From: Acidobacterium sp.
GTDB taxonomy: Bacteria; Acidobacteriota; Terriglobia; Terriglobales; Acidobacteriaceae
Assembly: GCA_003152595.1 (NCBI GenBank)
Contig: PMAM01000156.1
Location: 12,965 to 18,022 of the forward strand
Direction of reading: 5' to 3'
DNA: 5,058 nt
Within the stretch, counting starts at the first letter, position 1. Each line of letters begins with the position of its first letter. Below, one piece after another: positions 1 through 4,484 of the stretch. The notes beneath the pieces were generated by a model. The model worked only from the letters and a program-made list of their open reading frames with translations. It had not been told where the DNA came from and did not search any database. Position numbers and translations under genes: made by a program.

Positions 1-1
1 T

Positions 2-157
2 ATCCAGCGGCTGGAGTTGCCGCGGCTGAAGGAACACCTGTGGGAGATGGTGAAGATGAGCCCGCTGCAGAACTACACGGTCGAGGTGCTGCCGGAGGAT
101 CCTGCGCTGGCAGTGATTGGCGCGGGCGTGGCGGCGCTGTTGGAAAGCAAGTGCTGA
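2..157 (+). CDS. C-terminal end of an unrecognised protein (5' end outside window)
   Basis: An open frame enters from the left edge and runs 51 codons to a TGA at 155-157, so only the C-terminus is visible. The residues read IQRLELPRLKEHLW, then a short polar stretch, then a hydrophobic small-residue helix around ALAVIGAGVAALLESKC. Codon use is GC-rich in third positions, as in a real gene of this genome. The ending 'VIGAGVAALL' faintly recalls the last helix of sugar kinases of the ROK/ASKHA type ('IGAA.LA'), but this is a weak resemblance and I do not assign a function. It converges with the outer-membrane gene, leaving 55 bp between the two stop codons. Confidence 0.6.
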   Translation: MQRLELPRLKEHLWEMVKMSPLQNYTVEVLPEDPALAVIGAGVAALLESKC

Positions 158-163
158 AGAGGA

Positions 164-195
164 CCGCAGGCGGCGCTCCGAAGAATGCGCTGCGG
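164..195. terminator. Possible hairpin terminator between convergent genes
   Basis: Between the stop codons of the two converging genes, CCGCA (164-168) can pair with TGCGG (191-195) and GCGC (173-176) with GCGC (187-190). This leaves a 10-nt loop and a 4-nt bulge on the left arm. The location is right for a two-way terminator. There is no run of T on either side, so it could equally be a chance structure in GC-rich DNA. Confidence 0.25.
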
Positions 196-212
196 GTTCG
201 ACGAAGGGCCGG

Positions 213-746
213 CTACCAGATGTGCAGCGTGAGTCCTGTGCTAGCCATGATGGGCGAGACGCCTGTGCCGGTGTAGATGTGGCCGTAGCCCACTTCGAGG
301 ATGCGCCAGTCCAGGCGGGGCAGGATTCCGTGAGATACGCCTGCATCGGCCTGCCACGCCGCACCCCAGTTGGAGCCGAGCACGCCGGGGGAGTTGTAGT
401 AACCGCCGGTGTAGCCCATGCCACCGCCGGCTTCGACCCACGCCCGGACGAAGGGCAGGGTCACGGCGAGCCGGGGACCGAGGACCGCGTCGTAGACATG
501 AATGTCGCTGTTGCCGGGCAGGACCGTGGCGCGCGCGACCAGGCCCAGCAGGTGCCCCTGAATGTAGGCGCCGGCGCTGCCGCCCCAGACGTAGCCGGCG
601 CCCTGGCCGGTTCGAGCCGCAGAGAACTCGGCGAAGACGCTGCCGGTGCGGGGGGAGAGTCCGGCGGCTGCGTCCTGGGCAAAGGCAGGGGTTGAGAGAA
701 GGGCAGACAACAGCAGCAGAAAGAGGCAAGTGGAAGGGGTCTTCAC
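213..746 (-). CDS. Small outer-membrane beta-barrel protein with signal peptide
   Basis: The product has 177 residues. It begins with a classical Sec signal peptide: Lys2, a Leu-rich core at residues 8-18, then TPAFA, with predicted signal peptidase I cleavage after Ala23. The mature 154 residues are rich in Gly, Tyr, Trp and Ala. They alternate hydrophobic and polar residues (for example SVFAEFSAARTG, GAYIQGHLLGLVAR, LDWRILEVGYGHIYTG), as in transmembrane beta-strands. The last residue is Trp177 in LTLHIW, the aromatic end that the BAM assembly machinery recognises. This suggests a small barrel of about eight strands in the outer membrane; whether it is a pore or only structural cannot be told. 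The start is GTG at 744-746, chosen because the signal peptide begins there and GGGAG (754-758) lies 7 nt upstream. It is divergent from the tandem small membrane genes and may share their control region. Confidence 0.82.
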   Translation of the reverse strand: MKTPSTCLFLLLLSALLSTPAFAQDAAAGLSPRTGSVFAEFSAARTGQGAGYVWGGSAGAYIQGHLLGLVARATVLPGNSDIHVYDAVLGPRLAVTLPFVRAWVEAGGGMGYTGGYYNSPGVLGSNWGAAWQADAGVSHGILPRLDWRILEVGYGHIYTGTGVSPIMASTGLTLHIW

Positions 747-751
747 GGGAG

Positions 752-758
752 TTCTCCC
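752..758 (-). promoter_or_regulatory. Ribosome binding site for the barrel protein
   Basis: On the minus strand GGGAGAA precedes the GTG start at 746. The GGGAG core lies 7 nt upstream, which supports the non-ATG start codon. Confidence 0.6.
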
Positions 759-782
759 AACCCTGCAACAAAATGGGCGTGC

Positions 783-837
783 TTGTGCATGCTTAAGACG
801 CTGCGTGTGCGGGAAAAGTTACCTGCGTTTGTGCATG
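783..837. repeat. Pair of TTGTGCATG direct repeats with a third TGTGC between
   Basis: TTGTGCATG occurs at 783-791 and again at 829-837. The shorter core TGTGC also occurs at 806-810, so the three cores start at 784, 806 and 830. The spacings of 22 and 24 bp are close to two helical turns, which would put them on nearly the same face of the DNA. They could be binding sites for a regulator acting on the divergent genes. This is inference from pattern and position only. Confidence 0.35.
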
Positions 838-843
838 AGATCA

Positions 844-855
844 AAAAGCGCTTTT
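844..855. repeat. 12-bp perfect palindrome AAAAGCGCTTTT
   Basis: AAAAGCGCTTTT is its own reverse complement and lies 43 bp before the first small membrane gene, in the divergent control region. A dimeric repressor or activator could bind it. Alternatively it could form a small hairpin in the leader RNA. No known regulator motif was recognised. Confidence 0.35.
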
Positions 856-885
856 GCCGGGGCCTGGCGGCGCACAATAGCGGGC

Positions 886-893
886 GGGGAGGA
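886..893 (+). promoter_or_regulatory. Ribosome binding site for first small membrane gene
   Basis: GGGGAGGA lies 5 nt before the ATG at 899-901. It is a strong Shine-Dalgarno match and the main site-level support for this very short gene. Confidence 0.65.
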
Positions 894-898
894 CTGGT

Positions 899-1036
899 AT
901 GGGTGCGACTCCCAGCACGATTTTTATCGTTATCATGTTCCCGCTGATCTTCGCCGTGTGCGTTCTTTGGGCGACGCACGGTCACGCTTCGAATGCCGAT
1001 AACGAGGACCTTTCGGTAGTGGCGAAGGACCACTAA
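899..1036 (+). CDS. Small single-span membrane protein, copy 1 of a tandem pair
   Basis: This 45-codon gene starts at ATG 899 behind a strong ribosome binding site and ends at TAA 1034-1036. The protein begins MGATPST. One hydrophobic membrane segment follows at about residues 7-25 (IFIVIMFPLIFAVCVLW), then ATHGH, then a short acidic tail with NADNED. It aligns without gaps to the protein at 1152-1295. Eighteen of the first 36 residues are identical, and nine of those use different synonymous codons (for example Thr4, Pro5, His27 and Gly28), which indicates selection on the protein. Cys21, His27 and His29 are conserved and could bind metal or haem at the membrane surface, but that is speculation. 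The acidic tail suggests a C-terminus outside the cytoplasm. I recognise no family. Small size and lack of a known relative mean an automatic annotation would probably miss it. Confidence 0.75.
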   Translation: MGATPSTIFIVIMFPLIFAVCVLWATHGHASNADNEDLSVVAKDH

Positions 1037-1045
1037 GGCTTTTTT
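1017..1045 (+). terminator. Terminator-like hairpin overlapping the stop of copy 1
   Basis: TAGTGG (1017-1022) pairs perfectly with CCACTA (1030-1035) around a 7-nt loop. Four bases later comes a run of six T (1040-1045). This resembles an intrinsic terminator, although the gap before the T run is longer than usual. A competing stem, CTTTCG (1010-1015) with CGAAGG (1023-1028), includes one G-U pair and cannot form at the same time. It may end or attenuate transcription between the two paralogous genes. Confidence 0.35.
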
Positions 1046-1061
1046 CGGGCGGGCACTGGCT

Positions 1062-1084
1062 GGGGTTTCGGGCGAGCGGGGGGG
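1062..1084 (+). other. G-quadruplex-forming motif in the leader of copy 2
   Basis: The plus strand carries GGGG (1062-1065), GGG (1070-1072) and a run of seven G (1078-1084). The G7 run can be split into two tracts, so four G tracts are separated by loops of 4, 5 and 1 nt. Two more GGG tracts lie just upstream (1047-1053). This meets the usual four-tract quadruplex rule in the untranslated stretch before the second small gene. Such motifs also arise by chance in GC-rich genomes. Confidence 0.35.
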
Positions 1085-1139
1085 TTTCCTGTCTTCTGCG
1101 AGACAACGAAACTCCGGCGGTGGGGACTCTCTCCTTACT

Positions 1140-1143
1140 GGAG
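1140..1143 (+). promoter_or_regulatory. Ribosome binding site for second small membrane gene
   Basis: GGAG lies 8 nt before the ATG at 1152-1154. It can also pair with CTCC at 1131-1134 around a 5-nt loop, which would partly hide the site. With only four base pairs this is weak. Confidence 0.5.
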
Positions 1144-1151
1144 TCACACCC

Positions 1152-1295
1152 ATGACCGGAACCCCGAACACCGTTGGTTTGATCCTCTTGTTCGTCCTTG
1201 TTTTTCTCGCCTGCATCTTGTGGGCGACGCATGGCCACACCGCCACGGCCGATCCCGAAGAGGAGGACGTCGGGACGCCGGGCAAGACCTCCTGA
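1152..1295 (+). CDS. Small single-span membrane protein, copy 2 of a tandem pair
   Basis: This 47-codon gene starts at ATG 1152 and ends at TGA 1293-1295. The protein starts MTGTPNT and spans the membrane once at about residues 8-24 (VGLILLFVLVFLACILW). ATHGH follows, and then an acidic tail containing DPEEED. It shares start, membrane segment length and the C-x-L-W-A-T-H-G-H block with the gene at 899-1036, with no gap in the alignment, so the two arose by tandem duplication. At the DNA level the identity is broken by silent changes, with an 11-bp identical core at the Trp-Ala-Thr codons (968 and 1221). The tails after residue 36 have diverged. It converges with the methyltransferase-like membrane gene, leaving 18 bp. 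The function is unknown. A role as a small subunit or regulator of a membrane complex is possible but unsupported by any neighbour seen here. Confidence 0.75.
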   Translation: MTGTPNTVGLILLFVLVFLACILWATHGHTATADPEEEDVGTPGKTS

Positions 1296-1313
1296 GAAAC
1301 CGGCGCGGAGAAG

Positions 1314-2054
1314 TTAAGCCGTGGCCCCCTGCCCCTTTGGCAGAAAGGCGCGCGTGACCAGCGAGAGGCCGAAGCTGACCAGCAGGCACTTGACGAGCAG
1401 CAGCGGCTGATAGCGCCAGGCCAGCACCGCCAGGCAGAGGGAGAACACTACGGGGAAGACCTCTGCCACCAGGCTGGTGAGCCATTGGGGGTGCGCCGGA
1501 GCAGCGGAAATTCTGGGGCGGAGCCGGGGCACCAGTCGCGGAACCTGCCTCTTGTAGCTGAGATACGCCTCGGCGGACTGGCTGGCAAGGAATGCCTCTT
1601 CTCCCAGGATCAACCGGAAGTAGAACACGCCGAGGAGCACGGCAAAGACCGCCGCGCCCGATGGCGGCATGAGGATGGCGATGCTCAGCCCGAGCAGGTA
1701 CGAGCCCAGGTAGAGCGGGTTGCGCACGTAGCGATACGGCCCCGAGGCCATGACCTGGCCGCCGTGCATCGCGCCCGAGTGCACGACGGAGGCGCTCAGA
1801 TACGCCGTGCCCCAGACGCGCAGGGCCGCTCCGGCGAGTCCAAAGACAATCGCTAGCCACGTGACGAGGAGCGAGGCGTGGTCGAGACGCATCCAGCCCC
1901 AGCGGTCCAGCAGGGTGGGAACGGCCAGCCATGCGGTTGTGGCTGGGGGGACGTAGTGGCCGGCGATCCAGGTCCATGGGGCCCAGAATCCCACCGTGTA
2001 GAGCAGCAGGATGATGATGAGCCGGAAGCGAAATTCGAGCTGCGTCGCTTTCAT
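1314..2054 (-). CDS. Isoprenylcysteine carboxyl methyltransferase-like (ICMT/PEMT family) membrane protein
   Basis: This is a 246-residue inner-membrane protein with about five or six hydrophobic segments (roughly 11-30, 62-82, 116-130, 134-150, 195-213, 216-234). The family signature is clear. GPYRYVRNPLYLG is at 105-117, followed by a membrane hairpin, then Glu152-Glu153 and YLSYKRQVPRLVPR at 164-177. In the ICMT/PEMT fold these elements form the S-adenosylmethionine pocket at the membrane face. Bacterial members methylate varied small or lipid substrates, and the substrate here cannot be named because bacteria lack prenylated CaaX proteins of the eukaryotic kind. Its ATG overlaps the murQ stop as ATGA, so it is probably translated by coupling to murQ. 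The C-terminal pair of membrane segments after residue 190 extends beyond the signature region. The call to family is firm; the reaction is inferred. Confidence 0.85.
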   Translation of the reverse strand: MKATQLEFRFRLIIILLLYTVGFWAPWTWIAGHYVPPATTAWLAVPTLLDRWGWMRLDHASLLVTWLAIVFGLAGAALRVWGTAYLSASVVHSGAMHGGQVMASGPYRYVRNPLYLGSYLLGLSIAILMPPSGAAVFAVLLGVFYFRLILGEEAFLASQSAEAYLSYKRQVPRLVPRLRPRISAAPAHPQWLTSLVAEVFPVVFSLCLAVLAWRYQPLLLVKCLLVSFGLSLVTRAFLPKGQGATA

Positions 2055-2959
2055 GTCGTTCTCGTTCCCAAGGCGTCTTTCAGCCGGCCATGCGCGGAGG
2101 CCAGGCGGGCTTCGGCTTCGGCACGGTTCAGCTGGAGCTTGTGCATCACGACGGCGGTTTTGACGGCCTCCGCTTTTGCGAGCAGTTGTGCCGCCTGGTC
2201 GTGGGTCAGGCCGGTGATGGTCGCGACGATGCGTGCCGCACGGTCGGCCAGCTTCGTGTTTGTCGGCTGCACGTTCACCATGAGGTTGCTGTAGACGTAG
2301 CCGAGGCGGATCAGCGCGCCAGTGGAGAGCATGTTGAGCACCAGCTTGGTCGCGGTGCCGGCTTTCATGCGGGTGGAGCCGGTGACGACCTCGGGACCGG
2401 TTGCGGGCACGATGGCGATTTCGGCGGAGGTGGCGAGGGGCGACCCCGGCACACAGGTGAGGCCGATGGTCAGCGCGCCGAGGCGCCGCGCGTGCTCCAT
2501 GCCGCCGAGGACATACGGCGTGCGGCCGCTGGCGGCGATTCCAACCAGCGCGTCGCCCGAATCAAAGTCGTGCTCTTCGAGGTCCCGCGCGCCAAGCTCC
2601 GGACTATCCTCGGCTCGCTCGATGGAGCGGCGCAGCGCGGCGTCTCCGCCGGCGATGATGCCCTGCACCAGCTGCGGCGGCGTGTTGTAGGTGGGCGGGC
2701 ACTCGGAGGCATCGAGCACGCCCAGACGGCCCGAGGTGCCGGCGCCAAGATAGAAGAGCCGTCCGCCGGCCTCGATGCGCGCAGCAATGGCATCGACGGC
2801 TGCAGCGATCGAAGGCAGCACGCGGCCGACGGCGGCCACGGCCTCCTGATCGGCGGCGTGCAGGATGCCGAGCATTTCGAGGGTCGAGACTTCGTCGATG
2901 CGCTCGGAGGCGGGATTGCGGGCTTCGGTGGGGAGATTTCCCAGGTCAGGTTCCGTCAT
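2051..2959 (-). CDS. murQ: N-acetylmuramic acid 6-phosphate etherase
   Basis: MurQ splits the lactyl ether of N-acetylmuramic acid 6-phosphate to give N-acetylglucosamine 6-phosphate and D-lactate, a cytoplasmic step of cell-wall recycling. The protein has 302 residues, close to the 298 of E. coli MurQ, and follows it along its whole length. IDEVSTLEM is at 21-29. The sugar-isomerase (SIS) phosphate-binding loop GAGTSGRLG is at 72-80, DASECPPTY at 83-91, GIAASGRTPYV at 140-150 and GSTRMKAGTATKLVLNM at 194-210. Glu86 (SECPP) and Glu117 (AEDS) match the catalytic Glu83 and Glu114 of E. coli. The frame stays open upstream to 3142, but that extension lies inside vsr and looks nothing like MurQ, so ATG 2957-2959 is the start. 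It begins 16 nt after the vsr stop with no strong ribosome binding site, which suggests coupling. The usual partners (MurP transporter, AnmK or a MurNAc kinase) are not in the window. Confidence 0.95.
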   Translation of the reverse strand: MTEPDLGNLPTEARNPASERIDEVSTLEMLGILHAADQEAVAAVGRVLPSIAAAVDAIAARIEAGGRLFYLGAGTSGRLGVLDASECPPTYNTPPQLVQGIIAGGDAALRRSIERAEDSPELGARDLEEHDFDSGDALVGIAASGRTPYVLGGMEHARRLGALTIGLTCVPGSPLATSAEIAIVPATGPEVVTGSTRMKAGTATKLVLNMLSTGALIRLGYVYSNLMVNVQPTNTKLADRAARIVATITGLTHDQAAQLLAKAEAVKTAVVMHKLQLNRAEAEARLASAHGRLKDALGTRTT

Positions 2960-2975
2960 TCGAGATGATGCTATC

Positions 2976-3389
2976 TCAGCGGCCAATCCTGAGTCCCCGC
3001 ACCCTGGCCTCGGCTGCCTCATCGGTCCGCACCTCACACTCCCACAGCACCACGACCCGCCAGCCGAGCCGACGCAGTGCCGCGGCGTGCCGGCGATCGC
3101 GTGCGACATTGCCGCCGCGTTTCGCCGCCCAGAAGTCGGCACGTGTGGCCGGGACGACCGATCCGTATTTGCAACGGTGACAGTGCCAGAAGCAGCCGTG
3201 GACGAAAATCGCCGTGCGAAATTTGGGTAAAACGATGTCCGGCCGACCGGGAAGGTCTTTGCGATGCAGGCGGAAGCGGAAACCCATGGCGTGCAGGACG
3301 CGGCGCACGCGGACCTCGGGTTTGGTATTGCGCGAGCGGATGGCCGCCATGTTGCGGCTGCGCTGCTCGCGGGTGTGAACGTCGGTCAT
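2976..3389 (-). CDS. vsr: Very short patch repair (Vsr) T:G mismatch endonuclease
   Basis: Vsr nicks 5' of the T in T:G mismatches made when 5-methylcytosine deaminates, starting very short patch repair. The 137-residue protein matches E. coli Vsr from its first residues: MTDVHTREQRSRNMAAIRSR, then LPGRPDIV with catalytic Asp51, then the IFVHGCFWHCHRC block at 61-73, and GWRVVVLWEC ending at Cys118. The Zn ligands (Cys66, His71, Cys73, Cys118) and active-site His64 and His69 are all present. Residue 63 is Val where E. coli has Thr. That Thr contacts the metal through its backbone as I recall, so activity should survive. It is shorter than E. coli Vsr (156) at the C-terminus. The ATG at 3387-3389 overlaps the methyltransferase stop as ATGA. 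The open frame upstream to 3608 only antiparallels methyltransferase codons and is not used. Confidence 0.95.
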   Translation of the reverse strand: MTDVHTREQRSRNMAAIRSRNTKPEVRVRRVLHAMGFRFRLHRKDLPGRPDIVLPKFRTAIFVHGCFWHCHRCKYGSVVPATRADFWAAKRGGNVARDRRHAAALRRLGWRVVVLWECEVRTDEAAEARVRGLRIGR

Positions 3390-4480
3390 GACGAAACCAG
3401 CAATGGTTCCGGCGGGAAAGGAAGTTTCGCTGCCGTGGCTCGACGACGGCGCTCCGCGAATTCGGGCAAACCGAGGATCCACGGCTGCATTGCGCGCGCG
3501 ACGGTTGCGATTACCGGGACAGCGACGCTGTTGCCGAACTGCTTGTATGCCTGGGTGTCCGACACCGGGATCCTGAAGCTGTCGGGGAAGCCCATCAGCC
3601 GGGAGCACTCACGCGGCGTGAGGCGGCGCGGATTCTCGCCTGGACCACGGCTGACCAGAATTTCCGAGCCATCCTTGTAGTAGCGCGCCGAGAGCGTGCG
3701 GGCGGTCGATTCGCCATCGACCAGGCCGAAGCCAAACCCATTCCCGGCGGCTCGATGTTTTGCCGCGTAGGCCTGGAGGTAGGCCCACAGCTTGTTGGTA
3801 AGCGTGTATTTCGGATTGATCCGGCCGCCAGGGGCCAGGGTGTAGGGGTATTCGGACGGCTCAGTGCCATTTTCCGGGTGAAGCACAGTCCGCAACTTTG
3901 GAGCGGTTTCAGGGAGCTTCACATCCTCGAGGTCGAATCCGGATTCCTCGCGAAAGCCCGCGATGAGAATCCGTTCACGGTGCTGCGGCACAAAATGTGC
4001 CGCATCGATCACGCGCCACGAGATGCGATAGCCCAATTCCTCCTCAAGCGTCTGCCGGATCACTCGAAAGGTACGCCCACTGTCGTGATTGACGAGGTTC
4101 TTGACGTTCTCCAGCAGAAACGCGCGGGGCCGTTTGGAGGCGATAATCCGCGCCACATCGAAGAAAAGCGTTCCCTGGGTCGCACAGGCAAATCCATGCG
4201 GTCTGCCGAGCGCATTCTTCTTGCTCACGCCGGCGATGGAAAACGGCTGGCAGGGAAAACCGCCCACCAGCACATCGTGATCGGGGATTTTGTCCTCGTC
4301 CTGCTCGCGGATGTCGCCGGCGATGGCCTCGCCTGGGCCGAAGTTGGCCGCGTAGGTCTTGCGCGCGAACAGATTCCACTCGCTGGTGAAGACGCAACGC
4401 CCACCTGCGGCCTCAAACCCCATCCGCATCCCGCCGATGCCGGCGAACAGATCGATAAAGGTGAACGCTTCCCTCGGCAC
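3386..4480 (-). CDS. Dcm-like DNA (cytosine-5-)-methyltransferase
   Basis: The enzyme transfers a methyl group from S-adenosylmethionine to C5 of cytosine in a specific DNA site. The conserved C5-methyltransferase motifs are all present in order. Motif I is FIDLFAGIGGMRMGFE (8-23), and motif IV is GGFPCQPFSIAG (73-84) with catalytic Cys77. Motif VI is ENV (124-126) and motif VIII is QHRERI (166-171). The target recognition region lies at about 195-280, motif IX is RRLTPRECSRLMGFP (285-299) and motif X is QFGNSVAVPV (314-323). SKKNALGRPHGF and TQGTLFFDVARII (86-113) resemble the Dcm/EcoRII/SsoII branch, so a CC-containing target is possible, but the site cannot be read from sequence. At 364 residues it lacks the long N-terminus of E. 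coli Dcm (472). The start is GTG 4478-4480, because the next Met lies beyond motif I. It lies 4 nt after rsfS and overlaps vsr. No restriction enzyme gene adjoins it, so it is probably an orphan methylase. Confidence 0.94.
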   Translation of the reverse strand: MPREAFTFIDLFAGIGGMRMGFEAAGGRCVFTSEWNLFARKTYAANFGPGEAIAGDIREQDEDKIPDHDVLVGGFPCQPFSIAGVSKKNALGRPHGFACATQGTLFFDVARIIASKRPRAFLLENVKNLVNHDSGRTFRVIRQTLEEELGYRISWRVIDAAHFVPQHRERILIAGFREESGFDLEDVKLPETAPKLRTVLHPENGTEPSEYPYTLAPGGRINPKYTLTNKLWAYLQAYAAKHRAAGNGFGFGLVDGESTARTLSARYYKDGSEILVSRGPGENPRRLTPRECSRLMGFPDSFRIPVSDTQAYKQFGNSVAVPVIATVARAMQPWILGLPEFAERRRRATAAKLPFPPEPLLVSS

Positions 4481-4484
4481 GAAC

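Larger units (their letters stand above)
747..898. promoter_or_regulatory. Divergent intergenic control region
   Basis: These 152 bp separate two genes transcribed away from each other, so promoters for both must lie here or overlap it. The region has the lower GC expected of promoter DNA around 765-856. It contains a repeated TTGTGCATG and a 12-bp perfect palindrome, each listed separately. On the minus strand TTGATC and TAACTT are spaced 17 nt apart (around 813-841), matching the -35 and -10 consensus in 4 and 3 of 6 positions. On the plus strand CACAAT (873-878) is a possible -10 without a good -35. Neither is strong enough to call a promoter position. Confidence 0.4.

Noticed and set aside
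953..965. Lipobox around Cys21 of the small membrane proteins
   Set aside because: The residues before Cys are FAV in one copy and FLA in the other, with Phe at -3, and neither protein has a positively charged N-terminus. A transmembrane segment ending in conserved residues explains the Cys better than lipoprotein processing.
241..1285. Several minus-strand open frames and a plus-strand frame at 646-1002 over the intergenic and small-gene region
   Set aside because: Their products are Arg/Pro-rich with no recognisable domain, and they overlap the better supported barrel protein and paralogous small genes in other frames.
1329..1343. CTGCC/GGCAG hairpin as terminator for the second small gene
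   Set aside because: It lies within the coding end of the ICMT-like gene and has no T run after it on either strand.
2090..2968. Long plus-strand open frame (292 codons) across murQ
   Set aside because: It is antisense to murQ, whose full-length match and catalytic residues are unmistakable. The plus-strand product is Gly/His/Asp-rich low-complexity sequence typical of reverse-strand reading in GC-rich DNA.
2960..3142. 61-residue N-terminal extension of MurQ
   Set aside because: The extra residues have no MurQ character (Cys, Trp and Gly rich) and lie inside vsr coding sequence. The family's N-terminus matches from the ATG at 2959.
3390..3608. 73-residue N-terminal extension of Vsr
   Set aside because: It overlaps the methyltransferase 3' end in another frame and looks like no Vsr. 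The E. coli-like start MTDVH is at 3389 with an ATGA junction.
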